DNA from: Flammeovirgaceae bacterium UBA2338
Lineage (GTDB): Bacteria > Bacteroidota > Bacteroidia > Cytophagales > Cyclobacteriaceae
Reading direction: 5' to 3'
DNA length: 7,782 nt
Assembly (NCBI GenBank): GCA_002344795.1
Contig: DDUM01000079.1
Span: 1 to 7,782, forward strand
Part shown: positions 1-5,566 of the stretch, one piece after another
Position numbering within the stretch: the first letter of the stretch is position 1
How the letters are laid out: the number at the start of each line of letters is the position of its first letter
Notes under the pieces: generated by a model
What the model saw: the letters and a program-made list of their open reading frames with translations, nothing else
Told to the model about the DNA's origin: nothing
Database searches by the model: none
Program-made: the position numbers and the translations under genes

Positions 1-296
1 TTGGCGTTTACATGCTTCCTAATAATAGCATGCGCAATTTTGTAGGCATGGGTCATCGATTCACCCGTAAGGCTTGACTCGCTGTGTGTATTGCCCACCA
101 GCGGCCCAAATTTATGGGTAAGCGCATCTTCGATGGGTTGGTACAACCTGCCGGAGGCAATCCAGTCGGCATAGATCAGTTTCTTTTTTGCGGCTGCAGT
201 TTGCACGGTAATATTGTGTCCAATGGTGTTACTGGCAATGTTGGCAAAATCACTGGGGGTCGTTGTCTTTTTTATAGATGCTAAAACATCACTCAT
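1..296 (-). CDS. Class V aminotransferase-fold PLP enzyme, N-terminal part (cysteine desulfurase/selenocysteine lyase-like), cut by window edge
   Basis: Reading the minus strand from the ATG at 296-294 gives 98 open codons with no stop before the left edge, so only the N-terminus is present. An in-frame TAA at 323-321 bounds the frame upstream, and 296 is the first ATG after it. Visible landmarks are YADWIASGRLY (residues 42-52), where cysteine desulfurases have the DNAAT-type motif, and GPLVGNTHSESSLTG (64-78), followed by a helix ending in IIRKHV. These match, from memory, a subgroup of class V aminotransferases annotated as selenocysteine lyase or cysteine desulfurase-like. PLP-dependent chemistry is therefore likely, but the catalytic lysine and any active-site cysteine lie outside the window, so the substrate is unknown. 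The gene is divergent from the lipoprotein gene at 488 and is not part of the SUF operon, although it shares SufS's fold family. Confidence 0.8.
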   Translation of the reverse strand, partial: MSDVLASIKKTTTPSDFANIASNTIGHNITVQTAAAKKKLIYADWIASGRLYQPIEDALTHKFGPLVGNTHSESSLTGESMTHAYKIAHAIIRKHVNA

Positions 297-389
297 ATGT
301 TTAGGGAATTTTACCTGAATTTACAGTATTCTGCCCTCTTTGTAAAGGCAATAAGGCACTTGTTTGACAACGTACTGGTAAGCTCAAAA

Positions 390-448
390 CCTTGTCTAGT
401 ACTGAAATAGATTTACTTTGTGTAAACCTGTTTCAGTACTAGACAGGG
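390..448. repeat. Long near-perfect inverted repeat (hairpin) in the divergent intergenic region
   Basis: Arms 390-416 and 422-448 pair across a five-base loop (417-421, TTTGT). Of 27 positions, 24 are Watson-Crick pairs, two are G-T wobbles (392/446 and 408/430) and one is an A-C mismatch (411/427). The conserved core is GTCTAGTACTGAAA with its complement. Neither side has a long T-run, so it does not look like a standard terminator. It lies about 40 bases before the lipoprotein start and 94 bases before the divergent gene's start. It could be a small mobile palindromic element, a structured 5' leader or a regulator site; the sequence does not decide. Confidence 0.85.
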
Positions 449-464
449 AAACTTTCTATATTTA
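431..464 (+). promoter_or_regulatory. Weak candidate Bacteroidota-type promoter for the S51 lipoprotein gene
   Basis: TATATTTA at 457-464 matches seven of eight positions of the Bacteroidota -7 consensus TAnnTTTG. TTTC at 431-434 matches three of four of the -33 TTTG box. The 22-base spacer is slightly long. The -33-like element falls inside the right arm of the hairpin, so hairpin formation or protein binding there could affect transcription. AT-rich sequence makes chance matches common, so this is tentative. Confidence 0.25.
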
Positions 465-487
465 AGAGACAACTAACTAACTATTAT

Positions 488-1591
488 ATGAAAGTAAAAT
501 CATTCAATCCATTGATGGCCCTGGTTCTGATTTTTGTATTTGGTTGCTCAGAAGAGTTTATAAGTACAAACTTTAAGGATAGTAAAGATGCCACCTTCGC
601 TAGCGCCAAAAAGCCTGGTGGAGGCGGGGGTGGAGGTACATCCCCATTGGTTTATTTGACCGGTGACCCAACTGATGTAACCACCTCTACTAGTTTTGGG
701 ATAGCCCTCATCGGTGGAGCAGATTCGGATACTAATGCTGAAACGGCTGCTTTCCAATTTTTGATTTCTAAATCAGGTGGAGGAGATTTTGTGGTGTTGA
801 GATCTTCCGGATCGGATGGGTACAATGATTACGTGTATTCTACTATCGGTGGTGTAAACTCAGTTGAAACTATCATTGTGGATTCACGTGCCGATGCCGA
901 TCATGCAACTACCGAGTTATTAGTTCGAAATGCAGAAGCTATTTTCATAGCAGGAGGAGATCAATCCAACTATGTAAATTATTGGAAGGATAGTAAGTTG
1001 GAAGATGCCATTAACTATGCCATCAACACAAAACATGTTCCAATTGGAGGAACCAGTGCGGGACTTGCTATTTTAGGTCAGTTTTATTACGGTGCATTCA
1101 GAGGTTCTATCACATCAGCTTCTGCGCTCGCGAATCCATACGATAAGAATATGGATGGAATTGGCGGTGGAACTTTCTTAGCTGTCAATTATATGTCTGA
1201 TGTGATCACGGATTCTCATTACAATGAACGTGATCGACAAGGCCGCCATTTTACTTTTATGGCCAGACTCGTGCAGGACTTTGGCGTTACATTTTCAAAT
1301 GTAAAAGGAATTGGTGTTGATGAAGCAACCAGCGTACTGGTGGAGACCAATGGTAGTTCTAAAGTGTATGGTGCTGGAAATGCTTACTTTCTTCAGGGAT
1401 TTGGCGGCTCACCAGAAGTGTGTCAAAGTAAGACTAATCTGACATGGAACAGAGGAGGGCAGGCGGTGAAAGCTTATGTGGTACCAGGCACTGCAAATGG
1501 AACCAATACATTTAACTTCACGTCTTGGAGTGGATCAGGTGGTACGGCTGAGTATTGGTCGGCCGTTTCAGGTAATTTTGTTAGGAATTAG
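488..1591 (+). CDS. Cyanophycinase-like peptidase S51 family lipoprotein
   Basis: This 367-residue protein starts with a type II signal peptide: MKVKSFNP, a hydrophobic stretch at 9-18, then VFGC with lipidation at Cys20. Ser-Glu-Glu follows the cysteine and resembles Bacteroidota lipoprotein export signals, so surface display is plausible. A Lys-Lys-Pro-Gly7 linker (41-50) leads into the S51 domain. Its motifs occur in cyanophycinase order: GGDQ (156-159), GTSAG with nucleophile Ser190 (188-192), DSHYNERDRQGR (242-253) with candidate His244, and GIGVDE (274-279) with candidate Glu279. Cyanophycinases are serine-type exopeptidases that cut beta-Asp-Arg dipeptides from cyanophycin. The motif DQH is usual there, but this protein has DSH, so the substrate could be another isoaspartyl or acidic peptide. 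There is no clear Shine-Dalgarno sequence; three AACT copies (471-482) lie just upstream. It is monocistronic and convergent with the SUF operon. Family is certain; substrate is not. Confidence 0.9.
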   Translation: MKVKSFNPLMALVLIFVFGCSEEFISTNFKDSKDATFASAKKPGGGGGGGTSPLVYLTGDPTDVTTSTSFGIALIGGADSDTNAETAAFQFLISKSGGGDFVVLRSSGSDGYNDYVYSTIGGVNSVETIIVDSRADADHATTELLVRNAEAIFIAGGDQSNYVNYWKDSKLEDAINYAINTKHVPIGGTSAGLAILGQFYYGAFRGSITSASALANPYDKNMDGIGGGTFLAVNYMSDVITDSHYNERDRQGRHFTFMARLVQDFGVTFSNVKGIGVDEATSVLVETNGSSKVYGAGNAYFLQGFGGSPEVCQSKTNLTWNRGGQAVKAYVVPGTANGTNTFNFTSWSGSGGTAEYWSAVSGNFVRN

Positions 1592-1629
1592 GAGTAATAT
1601 CAGATTTGATATAAATCTTTGATGCCTCA

Positions 1630-1660
1630 AAAAAGCACAAGCATCTAGCTTGTGCTTTTT
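1630..1660. terminator. Bidirectional rho-independent terminator
   Basis: A perfect 13-base-pair stem (1630-1642 with 1648-1660) encloses an ATCTA loop. The GC-rich core is GCACAAGC with its complement, flanked by an A-run on the left and a T-run on the right. Each strand therefore reads as hairpin plus T-tract. It sits 39 bases after the lipoprotein stop and downstream of the convergent SUF operon, so it can end transcription from both sides. Confidence 0.85.
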
Positions 1661-1667
1661 AAGCCTT

Positions 1668-1717
1668 ATAAAAGAAAAGGTTCAAAATTCAAGATTGGTA
1701 AACCTTGATTTTGAACC
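1668..1717 (-). terminator. Rho-independent terminator of the SUF operon
   Basis: Arms 1679-1693 and 1704-1717 (GGTTCAAAAT-CAAG type) pair with a single bulged base and a ten-base loop. On the minus strand the stem is followed by CCTTTTCTTTTAT, a T-rich tract. This lies just past the bacilliredoxin stop at 1739, so it fits as the first operon terminator, with the bidirectional hairpin at 1630-1660 as a second. The stem is AT-rich and weaker than that hairpin. Confidence 0.65.
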
Positions 1718-1738
1718 CTGAGTGAGTGGTGAGTTGAA

Positions 1739-2155
1739 TTAGCAGAACTCGTCAAACACCTGCGTAAGGTGTTCACCGATCATCTGTGCATTTCTTCCTT
1801 CAATATGATGTCTTTCTACAAAATGAACCAATTCACCATCTTTGAACAAAGCAATGGCTGGTGAAGAGGGAGGGTAAGGCAATGTATATTGACGTGCCTT
1901 GGCTACTGCTTCTATGTCTGCTCCTGCAAATACAGTTGTCAAATGATCTGGCTTCTTATCGCTGTTTTGTACAGCCCATTTTACACCTGGTCGGGCAGCA
2001 CCTGCTGCACATCCGCATACGGAGTTGATGACTAATAAGGTAGTGCCTTTTTGATCCTTCAATTCAGCATCTACTTCTTCAGCAGTTTTTAATTCTTTAA
2101 AACCAATGGTGGTGAGGTCGCTCCGCATAGGGGCAACTAATTCTTCTGGGTACAT
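1739..2155 (-). CDS. BrxA/BrxB family bacilliredoxin (YphP/YqiW-like)
   Basis: This 138-residue protein has a thioredoxin-like fold and is full length for the family. It opens with MYPEELVAPMRSDL, a typical start for these proteins. The CGC redox motif (Cys47-Gly48-Cys49) sits in INSVCGCAAGAARPG, replacing the CxxC of thioredoxins. The PSSPA segment (96-100) supplies the likely cis-proline, and the chain ends in a conserved-looking Cys138. In Firmicutes such proteins remove bacillithiol from S-bacillithiolated proteins; they are cytoplasmic. The gene is the last of the SUF cluster, 79 bases after sufT, and is followed by two terminators. By inference it protects or reduces thiols of the cluster-assembly proteins or their clients, and hints at a low-molecular-weight thiol such as bacillithiol in this organism. 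The sequence alone does not separate BrxA from BrxB. No Shine-Dalgarno sequence is visible before the ATG at 2155. Confidence 0.92.
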   Translation of the reverse strand: MYPEELVAPMRSDLTTIGFKELKTAEEVDAELKDQKGTTLLVINSVCGCAAGAARPGVKWAVQNSDKKPDHLTTVFAGADIEAVAKARQYTLPYPPSSPAIALFKDGELVHFVERHHIEGRNAQMIGEHLTQVFDEFC

Positions 2156-2234
2156 ATTACTTTAGTTTAAAATTCAAGTTATCGTCTATTATATATCGAT
2201 GCCAAAATCCAGAATCTTGCATCCAGATTCCAGT
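2156..2234. repeat. sufT-bacilliredoxin spacer with repeat-like ATTCAAG/GAATCT words
   Basis: This 79-base gap is the longest inside the operon. It holds a short inverted repeat, GAATCT (2212-2217) with AGATTC (2225-2230), loop TGCATCC, and near-duplicate words CCAGAATC and CCAGATTC. AAAATTCAAG at 2169-2178 also occurs in the terminator region at 1684-1693. Such words look like the low-complexity spacer repeats common in this phylum. It may hold a secondary promoter or an attenuating hairpin, but I see no convincing promoter. Confidence 0.45.
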
Positions 2235-2585
2235 CTACATAAATCCAAGTTCTAATTTTGCAGCTTCACTCATCATATCCTGTGTGTAGGGCGGATCAAA
2301 TGTAAGTTCTACTTTAACATCATTCACGCCTTCAACGGTTTTAATTGCCTGTTCTACTTCTCCCGGTATTTCTTCTGCCGAAGGGCAGGAAGGGGAAGTA
2401 AGTGTCATTAACACATATACATTGTTGACGGGATACACGTTAATCTCGTAAATCAAACCCAGTTCCATTACATCTACCGGGATCTCAGGGTCATAAACTG
2501 TTTTAATGGCGGCCACTACTTTTTCTCTCAGATCATCTGAATTTGTAGCTGTTTCTACTGCCTGATTTTTTTCTTGTTCACTCAT
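2235..2585 (-). CDS. sufT: SufT, MIP18/DUF59 family iron-sulfur assembly factor
   Basis: This 116-residue protein carries the MIP18 (DUF59) domain over about residues 19-115, after a short polar N-terminus. Family motifs are DPEIPVDVMELGLIYEI (32-48), TSPSCP with the conserved Cys67 (63-68), and FDPPYTQDMMSEAAKLELG (96-114). SufT proteins assist maturation or transfer of iron-sulfur clusters in the cytoplasm, mainly under high demand. They are commonly the gene after sufE or sufS. Its ATG overlaps the sufE TGA by four bases (ATGA, 2585-2582), and a strong GGAGGT lies six bases upstream, so translation is coupled to sufE. Start choice is firm because of this site. Confidence 0.93.
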   Translation of the reverse strand: MSEQEKNQAVETATNSDDLREKVVAAIKTVYDPEIPVDVMELGLIYEINVYPVNNVYVLMTLTSPSCPSAEEIPGEVEQAIKTVEGVNDVKVELTFDPPYTQDMMSEAAKLELGFM

Positions 2586-3022
2586 GATTTTACCTCCATT
2601 TTGGTTTTGAAAGCAAGGGCGTACAATTTTATCTGTTTGATCATAGCTGCAAACCCATTGGAGCGCTGGGTTCCTATGAAACGCTCCATGCCAATCTTAC
2701 TCATAAAGTTAAGTTCTGCGGTTAGAATGGTTTCAGGAGTTTGACCTGAAAATATTCTAATCAATAAACTCACCAACCCTTTGGTAATAGCGGTGTTGCT
2801 GTCCGCCTCAAAATATACTCTATTATTATTAAGATGCGCACTTAGCCAAACCTTCGATTGACAACCTTTTACGATGTTATTTTCAGCCTTCTTTGCTTCA
2901 TCCATTTCGGGTAGCTTTTGCCCAAGCTCCATAATATAGAGCACCGTCATCTCCTGGTCACCATCCAGCAAACTAAATTCGCTGATGATATCTTCCTGTA
3001 TGTCGGTTATTGTTTTCAACAA
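2582..3022 (-). CDS. sufE: SufE, sulfur-acceptor partner of SufS (TTG start)
   Basis: This 146-residue protein has the SufE fold. The persulfide-accepting Cys54 sits in IVKGCQSKVWL (50-60), equivalent to E. coli SufE Cys51. ELGQKLPE (32-39), KGLVSLL (81-87), RSNG (120-123) and a C-terminal KQIKLYALAF also fit. It takes persulfide from the SufS cysteine, boosts its activity and hands sulfur to SufBCD. The frame has only TTG codons at the start (3022 and 3019), directly after the sufS TAA and in the same frame. The first ATG is codon 25, too late for the N-terminal helix. Oddities: the usual W-x-x-[KR]-Y segment is replaced (Gln23, Thr26, Val27), and the usual SP-x-R before SNG reads GTQR. The end overlaps sufT by four bases. 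Confidence 0.9.
   Translation of the reverse strand: MLKTITDIQEDIISEFSLLDGDQEMTVLYIMELGQKLPEMDEAKKAENNIVKGCQSKVWLSAHLNNNRVYFEADSNTAITKGLVSLLIRIFSGQTPETILTAELNFMSKIGMERFIGTQRSNGFAAMIKQIKLYALAFKTKMEVKS
2592..2597 (-). promoter_or_regulatory. Strong Shine-Dalgarno site for sufT, inside the end of sufE
   Basis: The minus strand reads GGAGGT, then six bases, then the sufT ATG at 2585. The site is embedded in the sufE codons for Met-Glu-Val near its C-terminus. Most other starts in the window lack a Shine-Dalgarno sequence, so this stands out. The same octamer, ATGGAGGT, with the same spacing precedes sufD. Confidence 0.75.
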
Positions 3023-4264
3023 TTATGATTTTAAAAAGTTAATGACACGGGTCAAACCCTCTGCCAGACTATCAATTTCTTCTTTAGTGTTGTAAACGGC
3101 AAAAGAGGCCCTTACAGTTCCTTCAATTTCAAACCTTTCCATCAAAGGCTGCGTACAGTGATGGCCTGTTCTTACGGCAATTCCACGGGTATCCAGCATT
3201 TGACCAATATCAAAATGGTGAATACCTTCTATAACAAATGAAAGCACACTTACCTTTTGTGAAGCAGTACCAATGAATCTAATACCTTTCAGTTTACTCA
3301 GCTTATAGGTGGCATAAGCAAGTAATTCCGCTTCATGGCGATGGATGTTTTCTTTTCCCAATTCATTTACAAAGGCAATGGCTTCCGCGAAAGCGACTAC
3401 ATCTGCAATATTAGGTGTGCCTGCTTCGAATTTGTAAGGCAGGTCATTGTAGGTGGTTTTTTCAAAGGTGACATCTTTGATCATTTCACCTCCACCCATA
3501 TAAGGCGGCATTTTTTCTAATAATTCTCTTTTACCATAGAGTACACCTACTCCTGTAGGACCGTACATCTTATGAGAAGACACACAATAGAAATCTACAT
3601 TAAGTGCTTTTACGTCTATGGGTAAGTGAGCAGCTGATTGCGCACCGTCAATAAGCACCACGGCACCTTTTTCATGCGCCAGTGTTATCATTTCCTGGAT
3701 AGGATTAATCGTGCCCAAACTGTTGCTCGCGTGATTGGTAGCAACAATTTTAGTTCTATCACTTAGTAATTTTTTAAAGGCATCCAGTTCTATCTCACCA
3801 TGGTCATTAACTGGAATAACTTTCAGTATGGCGCCTTTACGTTCGCATAACATTTGCCACGGAACAATATTACTATGGTGCTCCAGTTCAGCGATGATAA
3901 TTTCATCGCCTTTGTTAATGAATTCGTTCCCGTAAGTTGATGCTACAAGGTTGATACACTCTGTAACTCCGCGGGTGAAAACAATTTCTTCTATATGGTC
4001 TGCCCCTAAAAAAATTCTTGCAGCTTCACGGGTATCCTCATAAGCTCTGGTCGCTTTTTCCGCTAAGGTGTGAATGCCTCTGTGAATGTTGGCATTGTAT
4101 CCTTCATAGTACTCCGTCAGTTTTTCAATTACCCGCTTTGGCTTTTGGGAGGTAGCGGCATTGTCGAAATAAATTAAAGGTTTTCCGTTTACTTGTTGAT
4201 GGAGCACTGGAAACTCTTCACGAATTTTTTGAATATCCAATTGAGTGGGAGCAGAGATACTCAT
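3023..4264 (-). CDS. sufS: SufS, group II cysteine desulfurase
   Basis: This 413-residue PLP enzyme is of normal length for SufS. It converts cysteine to alanine and holds the sulfur as a persulfide. Landmarks: YFDNAAT (32-38), ELEHHSN (126-132), IDGAQS (205-210), SSHKMYGP with the PLP-binding Lys232, the beta-hook region PPYMGGGEMI (253-262), RTGHHCTQP with catalytic Cys370, and VRASFAVYNT with Arg385. The short loop before Cys370 and the RTGHHC motif identify the SufS (group II) type rather than IscS. The ATG lies three bases after the sufD stop, with only an AAGG-like stretch upstream, so it is probably translated by coupling. sufE follows with no spacer and in frame. It works in the cytoplasm with SufE. 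Confidence 0.97.
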   Translation of the reverse strand: MSISAPTQLDIQKIREEFPVLHQQVNGKPLIYFDNAATSQKPKRVIEKLTEYYEGYNANIHRGIHTLAEKATRAYEDTREAARIFLGADHIEEIVFTRGVTECINLVASTYGNEFINKGDEIIIAELEHHSNIVPWQMLCERKGAILKVIPVNDHGEIELDAFKKLLSDRTKIVATNHASNSLGTINPIQEMITLAHEKGAVVLIDGAQSAAHLPIDVKALNVDFYCVSSHKMYGPTGVGVLYGKRELLEKMPPYMGGGEMIKDVTFEKTTYNDLPYKFEAGTPNIADVVAFAEAIAFVNELGKENIHRHEAELLAYATYKLSKLKGIRFIGTASQKVSVLSFVIEGIHHFDIGQMLDTRGIAVRTGHHCTQPLMERFEIEGTVRASFAVYNTKEEIDSLAEGLTRVINFLKS

Positions 4265-4267
4265 GCC

Positions 4268-5566
4268 TTAATAACCTTTATGTAGTCGTTCGGAAACAAT
4301 GGAGTCAATATAATTTTTTAATTGCTCGTCTTTAATTACATCTAGCACTTCTCCGGCAAAGGCATAAAGTAACATAGCTTTTGCCGTAGCTTTAGGAATG
4401 CCTCTGGATTGTAAATAAAATAGAGCCTCCTTATCCAACTGTCCTGTAGTACAGCCATGTGAACATTTAACATCATCCGCCCAAATTTCAAGCTGAGGTT
4501 TGGTGTTCACTGTTGCATCATCCGATAGAAGTAAATTTCTGTTGGACTGAAATGCATTTGTTTTTTGCGCATGTGGACGAACAAAAATCTTCCCGTTAAA
4601 CACACCCTTGGACTTACCATCCATTAACCCTTTATACAATTGGTTGCTAAAGGAGTTGGGCATTTTATGATCCACAGTGGTATGATTGTCTACAAGTGTG
4701 TCTCCATCTGTAAGATAAAGGCCGTAGAAATGCGAATCACATCCTTCACCATCGATGATGATGTTAAGGTTGTTACGAATCAGTTTACCATTCAGCGTAA
4801 ACGTGTAGGTATCAGTTCTGCTCGATTTATGCTGATGTATAGTGGTATTGGCCACTTGTGTCAAGTGTCCAGCATCGTTCTGAATTTTACAGTAATTAAA
4901 GAAAGCGTTTTCTTCAACTATAATCTCTTCGCTAATGGTATTGAACACAGGTTGATCGCCTAACGTATCTGTTTTCTCGATAATATTAAAAGAGGCGTTT
5001 TCTCCAACAGTAACAAAAAGCTTAGTGTGGACACTTACTTTGTTGCTGCTGGCATCGTGAAGATAATGAATAAACAGTGGCTTCTTTTCTGTAATGTTCT
5101 TAGGGACATTGATGTAAAGCCCATCTGACCAGAGGGTAGAATTGACAAGGGCAAAAGGATCGTTTATATTCAGTTGATCAAAGGGCAAAGAAGGGTTTGA
5201 TGCTATTGCTTCACCTAGGGGTTGAATAGTGATTTTTGAGTCGCTGGTGATAGAGGAGAGGGCTTTGTTATAGACACCATTCACAAACACTATCCTGTTT
5301 TTTGCAAACTCAGGATTCAACAAATCTTTTACACTTTCATTAACATGGTTGGTTTGCCTTGAAAGTTCAGCAGCCGAAAAGTGTTTGGTGAGCCACTTGC
5401 TAACAGGTGTAAATTTATACTCTTCACTCTTTGCTTCAGGTAAGCCCATAGTTTTAAAGGCTTCAAATGCTTTGGCTCTCTGTTCAACAGCAAATTGAAA
5501 CTGAGCTAAGTCGAGGGATTCAATAAAAGACGAAGATATAGTTTCTTTTTTTATAGCAGTATTCAT
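4268..5566 (-). CDS. sufD: SufD, iron-sulfur assembly scaffold subunit
   Basis: This 432-residue protein is full length for SufD. It has an alpha-helical N-terminus with the LPEAKSEEYKFTPVSKWL segment (42-59), a long right-handed beta-helix core, and the C-terminal SUF signature. That signature includes ADDVKCSHGCTTGQLD (363-378) with His370, equivalent to the conserved cluster-assembly histidine of E. coli SufD, and FYLQSRGIPKATAKAMLLYAFAGEVLD (383-409). SufD pairs with SufB and binds SufC to form the SufBC2D scaffold; it is also linked to iron acquisition for the cluster. Its ATG overlaps the sufC TAA by one base (TAATG), and GGAGGT precedes it by six bases. As usual, sequence is less conserved in the N-terminal half. 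Confidence 0.96.
   Translation of the reverse strand: MNTAIKKETISSSFIESLDLAQFQFAVEQRAKAFEAFKTMGLPEAKSEEYKFTPVSKWLTKHFSAAELSRQTNHVNESVKDLLNPEFAKNRIVFVNGVYNKALSSITSDSKITIQPLGEAIASNPSLPFDQLNINDPFALVNSTLWSDGLYINVPKNITEKKPLFIHYLHDASSNKVSVHTKLFVTVGENASFNIIEKTDTLGDQPVFNTISEEIIVEENAFFNYCKIQNDAGHLTQVANTTIHQHKSSRTDTYTFTLNGKLIRNNLNIIIDGEGCDSHFYGLYLTDGDTLVDNHTTVDHKMPNSFSNQLYKGLMDGKSKGVFNGKIFVRPHAQKTNAFQSNRNLLLSDDATVNTKPQLEIWADDVKCSHGCTTGQLDKEALFYLQSRGIPKATAKAMLLYAFAGEVLDVIKDEQLKNYIDSIVSERLHKGY

Noticed and set aside
84..284. Plus-strand 66-codon frame
   Set aside because: It lies opposite the class V enzyme N-terminus, whose translation has clear family motifs; the plus-strand product has none.
390..448. 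The long hairpin as a rho-independent terminator
   Set aside because: No T-tract follows on the plus strand and only four Ts follow on the minus strand. It also sits between divergent starts, where no gene ends.
471..482. Three tandem AACT copies as a phase-variation tract
   Set aside because: Three copies are too few to slip often, and the tract is in the untranslated leader; chance is the simpler reading.
2582..2950. SufE starting at the internal ATG (codon 25, position 2950)
   Set aside because: This would remove the N-terminal helix (TDIQEDIISEFSLL) that aligns with SufE family members.
4640..4963. Plus-strand 107-codon frame inside sufD
   Set aside because: It is antisense to the well-conserved sufD gene and shows no family motifs, signal peptide or start site.
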